A DNA stretch of 64,000 bases from Takakia lepidozioides. Taxonomy: Eukaryota > Streptophyta > Takakiopsida > Takakiales > Takakiaceae. Every line of letters begins with the position of its first letter. The first letter of the stretch is position 1. The stretch is from positions 44,063,053-44,127,052 of the forward strand of contig CM060732.1 in the NCBI GenBank assembly GCA_030704615.1, written 5' to 3'. Both the position numbers and the translations under genes were made by a program. Shown here piece by piece: positions 29,813 to 41,373 of the stretch. The notes under the pieces are model-generated. The model made no database searches, had not been told where the DNA came from, and saw only the letters and a program-made list of their open reading frames with translations.

Positions 29813-32800
29813 CACATACATTAGATGCTGGATCTTCTAATAAGAAGAGCTGACCGTGACATCCTAATGGCCGAAGGCATGCGGAAGTTAGTGGAGGCAT
29901 GCGGAAGTTAGTCAGACGCATTCATTCAAATCTCCTTTGCAGCTTTGAGCACTAACTTGGCTTTCGGTTAGTTCTCGACAAGATCATCCTTGAGGATTCA
30001 ATACACGGTCACATCGGGTTCCTTCTATAGGACAGACAAATACATCTCTGGGATGTGTCCACAGTCTTAGAGCGATTTGCTTTAGCAACATCGGTTACGG
30101 AAATCCTAAACAGGGTCGACATTTCTGTTGTACAGTTAGTAGACCCGTTTATTGGCGCTTCCGCGTTGGGTTCGTGGTTTGGACAACACAGAGGCATGTA
30201 TGTAAAAGACAAGATGAAAAAAGGAATATAATAGAAAGAGTCTGAGGAGGTAGCACGTGAGCAGGTGGGGTCAGGAGCATCTTAGCAGCCATGGTGTGTG
30301 GGCGTTGCTTTCATATGTTTGACTCTGGCGTACCAAGGACGCCTGCCAGCATCATGGCATACACGAGTCCCGCCTGATGGATCCACTCTCCACATGTCTG
30401 CTGCACCTTCCCCTCCCATTCCACGTCCCTGGCTACTACACTTCAACCTCAAAAAACGAAACAAGCTTGAAAACCAGAAGTCCTCCCACCCACTACCTCA
30501 GTGGGAGTGGAATATGCCAGACACGAGAACGGAAAGGGTGCGCAAGGTTCACAACTAGAAAAGGGAACAAGATAGGAAATATTATGTTTCTACCAAATTC
30601 TGAAAACAATGGAGACAAATTATAAGCTGTCAAGAGAGCCATGCCCAAGTCTGAAAGACAGGGATTTCTTCTCGAGTCTCACTGCAATGGCTTTAGAGAC
30701 AAGTGCTTACATCAGTCAAGGATGAGTTCATCAGGCGCAGGTGTCATCTGGCATACGTAGATGGACATAGAGCTTTATGCAGAACTGAAGTCCACTAGAC
30801 CTCTAACAAAGGACAGGGAAACGTAGATAAAGATTTGCAGCTATCGCTGCCTCATGGTCGACACAGATTTGTCGCTGATATCATCCCACCCATCAGCCTA
30901 GATCTATACTAATCGATATATCTGGATGTGGCTTTTCGGTACATCAAGATGCCCGCTACTCGATCCATTTCCTACTAGACTCTAATGCTGGAAATTTGGT
31001 TTCCTCAAAACAGGCAGGCTACCTGGGCAGCCTTCTGCGCTTCTAATTAGCAAAATCTCAAATCGCCATGAAGCAGGCGCTGCACCTCTACTTGATTAAA
31101 ATGAACTCCTAAAGATTAAGATGAAGCTAACCGTTGTGGGATAAATACAACTATGACATCAAAATAGCTTGCCCGTCAGATAAACCTAGGTGTTCACTCA
31201 GATACAACAACCCACGCCTGAAGGTGATCCCGTCCAACTTAAGCGCTGGGCGACATAAAAAGCACCTGCCCCTGGCATCTCACTGACCAACACTGAAATC
31301 AGTGTCTGCAGCAGAACTGCAACACAACGATCACGCGAGACAGCTACATTACCTCAGAACCCATCTATCATAGATCTACAGACCACAACAAACTCACAAG
31401 TGGCTTGTTAAGTTTGTTCAGTAAGTACACAGCATTGCTTTTTCAGGCACTCCAGCATCTATTCTACCGTTCTGAACATCTGGAAACTTCAGTTACCATA
31501 CTGTTGCATATAGGTCTATCAGTCTTTCCAAATGATGGCTTGCTAGTGTAGCTGCAAGAAAGGAGGAACAACGGTCAAGGTGAGAACAGCGTAAAGTATA
31601 TCAAGTATACAAGAGTGTGTAGGGATGGATCATAGTCACGGGAAAGTAGACAATCGGCAGGCACAGACGGACCCGCCTGGGTATATAGAGGCAGAAGGCC
31701 ATGTTAGTGACATATGATGGTCCACTTAATACTACATAGTTAATCCCAAACTTGGGATCCCTGAAACCTGGACTAGATATAAGTAACAACATATCCAGTA
31801 GCAGGCAATGTACGCGCTAGATGGCGGATAAAAACGCAGGCATCTCGTGGTGAAGTTCTTAGCCATTTGTTGGAATGCTCAATGCTGTGCACAATCAAAT
31901 GAATGGACACCAAGGAGCTGAACCATGCATGATTATCAAATTACTAGGTTATTTTAATCTCAAAACGCTCCAGGCCAGAGGTGGGGAGTACACAAGCACA
32001 CCAGGACGACCAGCGTTGGCTTCGGAACTCGGTGTTAATCAACTACACAGCTGCTTTTTCTGCAGCTGGGGTAGAAGAATGGGAATTGAACCTCATTACC
32101 TTCACTCTGACGAGAGAGCAGAAGCAGATGTACCCTCTGTCGTTCCAGGAGTGACATAATTGCAGGAGCATGTCACCCAACTTTCAAACGTGTACTACAT
32201 ATACATGTACATCATGATCAAACCTAAAACTACATGTACCAAACCACACTATTATAAACGTACCTGATGGAACTTCGATGATTCCTCATCGATCTTCATA
32301 AACTTGATGTGTCAAGTCTCCTGCTTACATGCAAGAAAGTAACACTACAAAATATTTACTTCTCAACTGACTCTTGAAATAATAGCTCGGATGGAGTAGA
32401 ACACACAGCTTTGCTCAGAGCGATGGCTGGGCAGTGGTTAACATGCACATCAAAGTTTCAGAGCATCCAAAGGCAGCTTCTGCCCTAGAGCTCGTTCTCA
32501 ACAATGGCCAGGTTCATGGATGTTTTGTCCAGGAAACGAGAAGGTAGATTTCGCACATTAAATTTCACATCAATCGAAACCTGCTCAGAACCTAAGCAGA
32601 CAAGTCCGGACAGTCCCAGGTAATGGCTTTGTGTGTGATAGTTAACAATTAATATTGGTCACAGACCCTATATAGTACATAGAAATACAGGTTCAAACAA
32701 GGTTCCAGGATTGACCAGCAGCAAGACAGACTTCAGATGGCATGGAACTTTGTATGTTACCAGCTATCATCATCTGTTAGCCCCCAGAAAACCGGTTTGA

Positions 32801-34762
32801 CCTCACTAGATGAAGACATTGACTATGTGAAAGGTGGCAGAGACAACTGATACAAGCACTAAGCTTGAAGATTTTCTGTACGTACCTACTCCATGTTAAG
32901 CAGAGACAGGTGCGGTGGGGACAAAAATCTATTGAACCTGATCACATGAAGCTGGCCAGTTGATCCTTTCAATGTGCAAAGATTGAAATGGTTGACTTGG
33001 CTGTTTCTAAACGTGCTGGAGATATAAACCTGTTCTCTGGATGTTCACAAATGACGATGGTCAATATCATAAGTACTTCCCAAGACTTCGACTCTAACAG
33101 AGCAAAGACATCATCGCATTTCTGATCACGACACTGATTGACAGCGTTCACAGACAGGTATGTTTTGAACAGACTTCGAAGGAGTGGTCTCCAAAACTCA
33201 CCAGCAAAAAGAATCCACTTGCCACGTCCAATTGATGAATTCAGAAGTTGTTGAGCTGGCACCGGCCAAGCACCCACTCCTTTTCACAGCTGAGCTAAAA
33301 CAACTACCGGTTCCACAATCTTAGCTGCGTGCAGATTCATGATATGTGAGAGGGTTACTGCTTTATGTGCATGCCACAACTAAAGTCATAGAGGTCACCA
33401 TGGTCTAGAGCCCCACAGAAACAGGATTTTAAGATTGTCAACATGTTCAGACCGATCGACCGTTATTCAGAAGGAAGGCAAGACTCAAAACATATTAGTC
33501 TATCTACACACTGGGACTAGACGCTCGTGGCCCATGTGACTCCTGGACCGACTTGTTGAACCACATGAATCATATCAAAACCCATACCCATATATAGGCT
33601 GGTATCGTGGTCACAGACAATCAGGAAGATCCATAAACATCTTCCAGATGTGTATCATAGTCATCTGCACAATTGAAGAGCGCACATTCCCGAGCCTTCT
33701 GAAGCATATCACAAGTGCGTATCAGACTTAACGCATACTATTACTGGTTGCATGTGCATATATGTATGTACATACAAATATATAAGTGCACAGCTTCTCT
33801 TGCACAGCATTCAAACATTCACCGCACTACATATGCATGCCACAGAAACTCTGGACAAATGTCGACTTTCAGTTTCTCATTGAAAAATCTTTGAGTGTAG
33901 GCAAACGCCTCCTTCATGTTTACAACTGGACCCGTTCACCTTCGCCTAGGTAAGTAGCAGTGGATCTTCACTGTCGACGTGGGTGGTTGTATAAATCATA
34001 CCTCTTCTCCCATGACTGAATTGGAGGTGACATCTTAATTTCGGACGTCTGATATTTTCCCTTTACTGCACATGAAAGGTCAACTGGACAACGGCTCCTA
34101 CACATACTAACAAAAATTTCTTCTGTGAAGATGACCTAGAAAGTCGTGAACTCTAAAGTAGGCTACGTCTGCATCTAGACAAATCCACATGGACAGCCCA
34201 CCTTCACAGGACTCTACTGACATGCAAAAAGATTCTAGCTGACATGTCTTATTTCAACCGAGCGATCTGTGTGTCATCACAGAGCCATACTCGCAATTGA
34301 TCTGCTCTGGAAGGGAAAAGGGAAGATCCAACAGTTGCGAGCGCCGTTGATGAACCTCGGGGGAGCCATGTTGCATATTGATCCCGACCACTGCAAGCTT
34401 CTGGTTGACTCTATATTCACACATGAACATCTGAGACAGAAAGAAGCGAGAGAGGCCACGGGTTGTCGCGAATGAAGTCCAGCTCGAGATCCAAGATTAG
34501 TTACAACTGGCTTACACTTGTAAGCAGGAATCAACAACAGATCATTATGCAAGGTTTCGTGAATGGCATTTGCACTGATCTCAAGAATGATCCCAGGCGA
34601 GAGAATAGCAAGGGGCAGTGCGGCCAGTATGCAATGTATGAGCTAAGCTGAGTGCCCCAAGTGAGGTAAACTCCTGCAGACTTACAGTAGAGTCGAACGG
34701 CATCACCAGTACTGCCCATTGAACATCCATGTAGGCTGAAAATAGGAAAGCTTTGGTATTTT
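29813..34762. other. Long stretch without a recognisable gene
   Basis: About 5 kb with only short scattered frames (longest about 100 codons, 32969-33277 minus, no family resemblance). It lies downstream of the AHL gene and could hold its 3' UTR or non-coding transcripts. I see no tRNA, rRNA or transposon signature. Confidence 0.45.
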
Positions 34763-35581
34763 CTAGTGGTATGGGGGCCGTTGGCTGTGACTACTCCCAG
34801 CCGCCCATTGACTCAACACATCTTGGGTAGTCAATTGACCCTGATTGTTTAGGTTGGGGTTCTGAGGCACAATGTTGTACAGGGACTGCATGGTGGCAGG
34901 GTAGGAGAGCTCAGGCGCCTGCATCGCCACTGCCGGTGATGCCGAAGCCGCCATGGTTGCCAGGCCTTCCTCATCATCCAGCGGGAGGCGGTCGTAGGTC
35001 GCACCCAGAAAGGACGCTGCGATCACTAATACTGGGCCTGCTGCCATGAGCACACCCACAACACTCCCACCCAGAACTTGACCCGCTGCACCCGCGAGCG
35101 AGACGGTCAGGCCTGTGGAGGGTGCGGGGGAAGGCGGGGGCAGGAAGGCACCTGAGAGAGAGATGAGCTCAAACCTTCCATGGAAGGTAACAGTAGCACC
35201 TGGAGAGGTCGGCTGCCGCAGCGTAACATTACACACAGTCCCACTCCCTCCAATCACACACACCCCCCGCTGCCTCCGCCTCGCAAACGACGCCACACTC
35301 TCCCCCACATCGCACCCCCCTGCAACCTCCAGCACATGGGGCCGCATCGCATTGCCATTGTCCCGAGTTATGATGATGGGCGGCTTCGGCTTGTTCTTCG
35401 ATCCCGGTGGCCTCCCCCTCGGCTTGCGACTCCCCTCCCCTGGCGGAACGTTGCCACCAGGCCCTCTTCCCTTCCCCCGCTTCCTCCCTGATCTTCCCTG
35501 CCCACTGCTCCCACTCTGCTCCTCGTCTGAAGTGGCGCCCGTATGCGAGGGCCGCTCTGTGCCAGCCTCCACCCCGGCCAT
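34763..35581 (-). CDS. AT-hook motif nuclear-localised (AHL) protein, clade-A type
   Basis: An intact single-exon frame of 272 codons from the ATG at 35581. AHL proteins bind the minor groove of AT-rich DNA and form multimers through the PPC domain to regulate transcription. Residues 40-80 are basic and Gly-rich and contain one AT-hook, [17 protein letters not shown], the type-I form with the RGRP core. The PPC domain follows at once: [56 protein letters not shown] and [25 protein letters not shown] replaces the usual GRFEIL. One AT-hook plus no intron fits clade A. The frame is open upstream to an ATG at 35851, but those 90 residues are Cys/Arg-rich and not like the family, so I choose 35581. 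Third positions are GC-rich compared with the surroundings. Confidence 0.88.
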   Translation of the reverse strand: MAGVEAGTERPSHTGATSDEEQSGSSGQGRSGRKRGKGRGPGGNVPPGEGSRKPRGRPPGSKNKPKPPIIITRDNGNAMRPHVLEVAGGCDVGESVASFARRRQRGVCVIGGSGTVCNVTLRQPTSPGATVTFHGRFELISLSGAFLPPPSPAPSTGLTVSLAGAAGQVLGGSVVGVLMAAGPVLVIAASFLGATYDRLPLDDEEGLATMAASASPAVAMQAPELSYPATMQSLYNIVPQNPNLNNQGQLTTQDVLSQWAAGSSHSQRPPYH

Positions 35582-35851
35582 GCAATCATACCCAACCTCC
35601 TCCCCTCGCTTCTCTTTGCAAGCTCGGAGAGGAGGTCTCTCCACTCCACTCCAGTCCTCACCAAAGCCTCTCGCTTCACAAGTGCAGGTCAAGCAGGCAT
35701 CGGGGAGAGAGATGGCCCGCACGTGTGCCAGCCCAGGGCAGCGGGTGCCGGCGGCCCGGCCGGAACTCAGGCTGTGTGTCTTCGCGCGTGCGTAGATTAG
35801 CGTGCGATGCGGGTCGGAGCGCGCTCTGCCAGCCGGCGGCCCGTCCCGCAC

Positions 35852-37140
35852 CTCCGCTCTGACACCCTCATCTCCTCCCCTATCATTGCAACAGTGCTCT
35901 CTGTTGTCTTGAAGCTTCGCTCCTCAGCTCCTTTTGTCACCTTCAAACCGGTACCACAGCCACCTCCCTTTGTCTTACTCGACATTGACTCATCACTCCC
36001 TCACATCTATTCCTACAGTTGGACTTTTGGCCTTTTGCCATGGTTCGTTCGCATTCTTGGATAATCCCCAACTTGTGTTGACCACGTGACGACCGCCACG
36101 GCTTGATCAAAGTTCCATCAAGCAGACGGAACTACTGTAGTGTTCCTGCCTTCTTCTTCGCCATCCGCACTTTGCTTGCTATACTTACAATGGCGTGCGT
36201 AGCAAGCAGAAGCTGTCTCGTCGCTTAGGTTGGGAAAATTGGTATACATATAGTGTGTGGAGTGTGAACTACCAGCAGCTACGTCCCCACAGATCAGGCG
36301 GAGTTGCAGGCATGAAAGACGGTGGACGTTTGCCTCGCAGCAGTACTTACTTACCCCCAGACACTGCCCCAGGACACATCCATTAACCTGCTCACAATCT
36401 TCGCACCTACCTGAAAACCCCAATTTATGACGCAATCCTCTTCACGCACCAGTTGAGCCAAGCTTGCCAAAACCGTGGACGGATGCTGATCATTTCACAC
36501 TCCCCCACTAATAACCCGCCTAATAACTCTGCTCACTACTCACTAGCTTACAAGAAGTCTGCATTGGGGGTAGTACCGAGGTACCCAGTACCCGTCCCAA
36601 GCATGGGCGTGAGGGTAAGATCAGCTGCAGCCCAGGCCCCAGCTACAGCACAGCACGAAGATCATGGATCGTCAACTGTGTACGTGTTTATGTTTTGGTG
36701 TTCCACGATCATCGTTTTCGGGGTTGGCGCCCAAGGTTTTTCCTCCATTGACGGTTATCCGTCAGGATCAACGTGGAAGCACGATTACCACAGTACAAAT
36801 CCAGACCCCCCATCGCGGAGAGGAAGAGGAAGACGATTCGACGAAGAAGAAGAAGAGGACGGTGATGGAGACGAGGACGAAGGAGCAAGCGCGTCAGCGC
36901 GGGGCCTGCCATCTCCGACAGCGTGTTCCCCAAGCGCCCGACACGCCCCTCCATCTTTCCATCTTTCCCTCGCCCCGCACTAATTACCTCCATTAAGGTT
37001 CTGCGCTTTCGCCTAATTAACCCTAGTTAATGTGCGCGGCGGCCGAGACCGCCTTGACTTTCCACAATAATTAATTACCGCAACTAAGTAGCTATTAATC
37101 ACTGCCCGACTTTTCACTGCTGCCCGCCGGGCGCCCCCCG
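35852..37140. promoter_or_regulatory. Presumed AHL upstream region
   Basis: On the minus strand this is the 5' flank of the AHL gene. It contains a long purine-rich plus-strand run (36818-36888, pyrimidine-rich on the transcribed strand), often seen in plant 5' leaders. No certain TATA box is identified. Open frames here are low-complexity and not called. Confidence 0.35.
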
Positions 37141-37482
37141 TACGAAAATATGTTCGGGATGCTCACAGAAACCATCCATCATGTTGCACGTGGTTTTCCT
37201 CGGTGCATTTGTTTTTTGCGGGAACTCGGCGGCGCCTACAAGGATTCGAGCCCGGGATCAGTCGGGCGAGGTGTAGAGTGGAGCGCTGGGGATTCGAGCC
37301 GGGGACCTGCCCGGGCAGTAGAGCTTTCCTGGCTATGGCGGGCCCAGTAGAGGAGAGAGACGAAGTGGCAGGCAAGTGCGGCGCGTGGGCAGCGAGCGGC
37401 GTGAGCATCGTGCAGTAGTGCGCTGGATTGCTGCCCCAGAAGAGCCCGCGCGGGAGCAGAGCGATGGCATTTGAAGGGAGGG

Positions 37483-38024
37483 GCATCTTTGCGCGTACAG
37501 AAACTGTCTTGAATTTGGGGCATCTTTGGTGGCTCACGGCAGAAGTGTGCGATTTCAACTGGGGGGCATGATGGAGCTGCAAAGGCAGCATCTTTGCTCG
37601 CACATACAAGAGTCAGGTCTGGGATCATCTTAGTGAGATGGAATATAAAATTGGGTGGAATGTGCAATTTGACTTTTTCAGCGGCCGTTGCATTTGATCC
37701 TGGCCCGGCTATACATAAATCGGCTCTGCAATGTTTGCTGTTTATGGCATGGGGGTGAGCCGGCTTTGGCCCAATATGTCGTGTGAAGCGTGGGATAGAA
37801 TCATTCAGCTGTTACGCATGCTGTCCCGGGAGGTTGTTCCCTGCAAAAAACCCTGTCTTACCTCGATAGATCAATGTTCTGTCGGTAAACTCTCCATGCC
37901 ACTGTAGAGCCCATTGCAGCGGTTTGATGATGGGCATCTTCGCACTGAAGCATCTTTTTTTCAAGGTGAGACTTCACACGAACTTTGTGCAGCACTGCAG
38001 CGGTTTGAATTGTGAGCATCTTTT
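37483..38024. repeat. Recurring GCATCTTTG motif
   Basis: GCATCTTTG or a one-base variant occurs at 37483, 37520, 37588, 37934, 37950 and 38016, mostly preceded by GG or AG. Flanking sequence is not conserved enough for a simple tandem repeat. Significance unknown. Confidence 0.4.
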
Positions 38025-38199
38025 GGGACGCATCACACGAGAGAGTGCAGCTGGGAGTGAATGATGTGCATTCAGCAGCGCCTATCTTATTGCGGCTCAC
38101 CTTGTCGCAGCTTGTGGATCGCTCGCCATCGCTGCAGTTGAACTGTGGCCTCACACAACAACAACACCAGCACTGTAGCTCCCCAGACTTGACATGCGG

Positions 38200-41100
38200 C
38201 CGCCAATAGACCCTAAATTAAGTGCTTAATACAATTTTTTTAATCCACCCAGTTGGTCTTTTTCTGATAGTAGCAAAACCGACACACTTCCTCCTTCAAG
38301 TATGGCTCCATATAAAGTCCAAGCCCGTTTACAAAAGGTTGACTCCTCTCCGTTGAAAGAAAAAGAGCCTCCTCACTCCAAACCTTGTCGATATTACCTG
38401 TGTTTTAACTAGGTCTCATGCTCAATGTAAAGTCTGAGCCGGAAGAACTAGTTCTTCTCCCCCATGTTTACATCGTCAGGACTATGGGAGTTCGTTCGGT
38501 TTCTTCATAAACTGCATCCCGGAGAGGACCTGCTTACCACAAGAGACAGGTCTCCACCATCTTCGGTGACTCTTAATTCTTCTTCTCCGTATGAGTTTAT
38601 GGGTTACTGATCTTTCGGGGACTAAGGCACGTTTCCGATCAAAAGCGAGAAAATAGATGCAATGATTCGGAGTCGTGATTCATAAATAAAGGCAATGCGG
38701 CGCGACGACTATGGTGTGCTTTCAAGAAGCCCCTTGCAACTTTCTTTAGTTTGTCAGCAGCAGTGTGTTTACATTAAGGCTCTCCACTAAGAAATGATGG
38801 TCCCTATTTATACACCTCCAACTGTAGTGGAGACTGCACTACCTAGTTTACTGTTTATTCATTCATGAAACTCCAGCCGGACAAACAGCTCATTTGCCAA
38901 TCTGACTCCCCCTCTATAAAAGATAGTATCAACTTCATTCAAGTTGCCTGAAGACAAGTGCTATCCCTATTTTTGAGTGCAAACAGTTTGTATGATGACA
39001 GACTGCTGATTTCAGCAAGTATTATTGTATTGGTGCTCAGATTTGCCATGCTTCTTTCTTGAGTCCAGTCACCACCTTACCTGTCTCCGTTTTTATATGG
39101 CAAGTGAGTGATGTAAGCGGGAGTTTATATCAAGAAAAAGCTTATTTTGGCTCTTGATGCCATGAGTTATGGACTGAAGAAATGAGAGGGCTATTATAAT
39201 CTTTGTATGGGGAGCTGCGGTCATATCCTAACCAGGCAAGTAAATAATTGGGTATACTTATTATAATCTTTGTATGGGGTGCAGGGGCCAAATCCATGCC
39301 AGTCAATATATTTGATATTAGGCCCAACATTTATACACTGGGGACTTAACAAATACTTCTCTCCAACTGTTGTGGAGTAGTCCCATTGTTTATAAGTCAA
39401 AACATGTAGGGTTGGGCAACTCTGCTAAATGACAAACAGTGTTGCCTGTGCCCTGTCACAAGAGTATCATGTCCATGCTCTGTTGGTTTGTGAGGTCATC
39501 TTACATGCGGTATGGCTTGTGCTGCAGGCTAGAGCAAATGTGAATCCCCCTTTTTCAGACATATGCTGGGACAGTTGGACTTCACACATGAGCCCCAAAA
39601 CCACCCACCCACCAACCAAGAGTTTCAAGTTTCAACCATAGCTAGTTTTGGTATCGGCAAATCTGGACTAAAATGATGTCCCGAGTCTGACCTCCATAGC
39701 CAAAGACCACTGTGAAAATACTTTTTGACTGCAGCACCTAAGTACAGAGCAGTCAAAAGAAGTGGGTGGTGCCAGGACTTGAGACCCATAACTCTGGCAT
39801 TGGAATTCTGTAACCTGGACAGATGTGCGTAGCGGCCTGATTCCATTGGGGCGTCAGTTTATATGGAGCAGTGGTCCACCCATGACTTGTAACAGATGCT
39901 GAGTTGTGATTCAGGATCTACATCAGTAGAGAAAATTTTCATTGTCTTCAGTGACTCCGTGGTTCTGGTGTTTGCTACAAGCACAAAGATCATATGCGTC
40001 AATGATAACAGCACAATCCACGCTCAACTCCGTAACAGGCATCACTGAACAACAAGTACAAAAACAAGATTTCTAGGTGGCATCAAACTGTCATGGCATG
40101 GGGTTATAAGAAAAGACCCCCGGATTGTACAGGTTTGGATTTAAGTCGTAAAGGACACCATTGCAAATGTGGTAGTAATTCCATTGTCCTCCACAGTTTT
40201 GAAGCTTGCATTGCCGCATCCAGTGAACCTGCATTCGTTTGCTCTCAGTCTTCGCCCTGAAATAGCCTCCATTGTCAGGATTTGAATGCTGAGGGTGGGA
40301 GGAGAGAGAGAAGGAGAGAGAATGTGGCCCCGTGGCCCAGTTTGGGAGAATAGAAGGGGACAGACACTACCTTTGTGAGGGGCTTCTCCCTCCAGTGGTG
40401 GGACTTAACTTGGTATATAGACAGTTAGTTCAGGCTTTACAGATGTCCACTAGAAATTGGGAGCATTTCTACACTGAAATGCTCCCAATTCAGCAAAAGA
40501 TGAGCTACATTCAAAAAACACCCTGACAGCCCAGGAATCAGCATGTGACTGCCGCTTCCAGTCACATCTAATCTGAGCCTTCATCATTTCAATCACAAGG
40601 TGTTAACTGCCTTCAACTGCAATTATCAGGCTACAACTCAACAAACAAAATCACTGCTTCACACAGTGACTTCGCGGAGGCACATACATCAACCCAGCTA
40701 GCTCACTTTTCCAAACACCCCATTAGAGGCCTCTACTGAAACTGCTGTTCAGCAAATTTTCAATGCACAACGTGATTGTTAGTTCTTGCACTTGAAGAGA
40801 GAAGGCAACAAAACCTAATTTTGGTCACCTGTAATAACCACAAAGTTCAATGTGGACTTGGCAAGGGTGTGGCCACACTATGAATCCTTTCAACAAAGCA
40901 CGTCCCTTAACCAAGTTCCCAGAGCAGACTCCAGACAGACATACCCCAGCTGTAACCTGACGACACAATGTTCTTCCTTAACCTTACCAAAACACCAAAT
41001 GGTACACTACTGCAACGTTCACCCATGACCAAATTTGCACTCTTGATGAGCAACAGTCCTGGAGAACTGAGGACCGTATAAGTGATGCTACAGTCCGTTC

Positions 41101-41373
41101 AAAAGAAAAGCTTTCAACTGACAGCTAAACGACGTGGTCGTTGGGTTCGCAACACACCTCTACAAGCCTTTGATGATTTCTGTCACTCTAATCAGTACTC
41201 ATTCAAGTCTTACCCTTTTTTTCCACACATTTGTTTTCCCTCCAGCAAACAGAACTTGGCCCAAACCCTCAAGGGACATAACTGTTAATGGAAAGCATAT
41301 TCATTTCGCATGGTAAGATCCTAAAAAATAGAGACCCTGGACATCGTTCGACAACCACCGCAAGATAAGGATG
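38200..41373. other. No recognisable gene
   Basis: No supported coding frame. Contains a 21-bp exact direct repeat (39192 and 39259) and the palindrome listed separately. Confidence 0.45.
40455..40490. repeat. Perfect 15-bp inverted repeat
   Basis: AATTGGGAGCATTTC at 40455-40469 is exactly reverse-complemented at 40476-40490 around a 6-nt loop. This is a tight hairpin of terminator or regulatory-stem size, in plant intergenic DNA of unknown use. Confidence 0.75.

Noticed and set aside
35115-35862. Several plus-strand ORFs of 100-226 codons opposite the AHL gene
   Set aside because: Antisense shadows of a GC-rich coding exon; the minus-strand AT-hook and PPC domains explain the open frames.
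36453-36983. 176-codon plus-strand ORF upstream of the AHL gene
   Set aside because: Low-complexity acidic/arginine stretches from a purine-rich tract; more likely 5' flank of the minus-strand AHL gene.
37163-37667. Long minus-strand ORFs at 37.2-37.7 kb
   Set aside because: Repetitive GC-rich words and no domain similarity.
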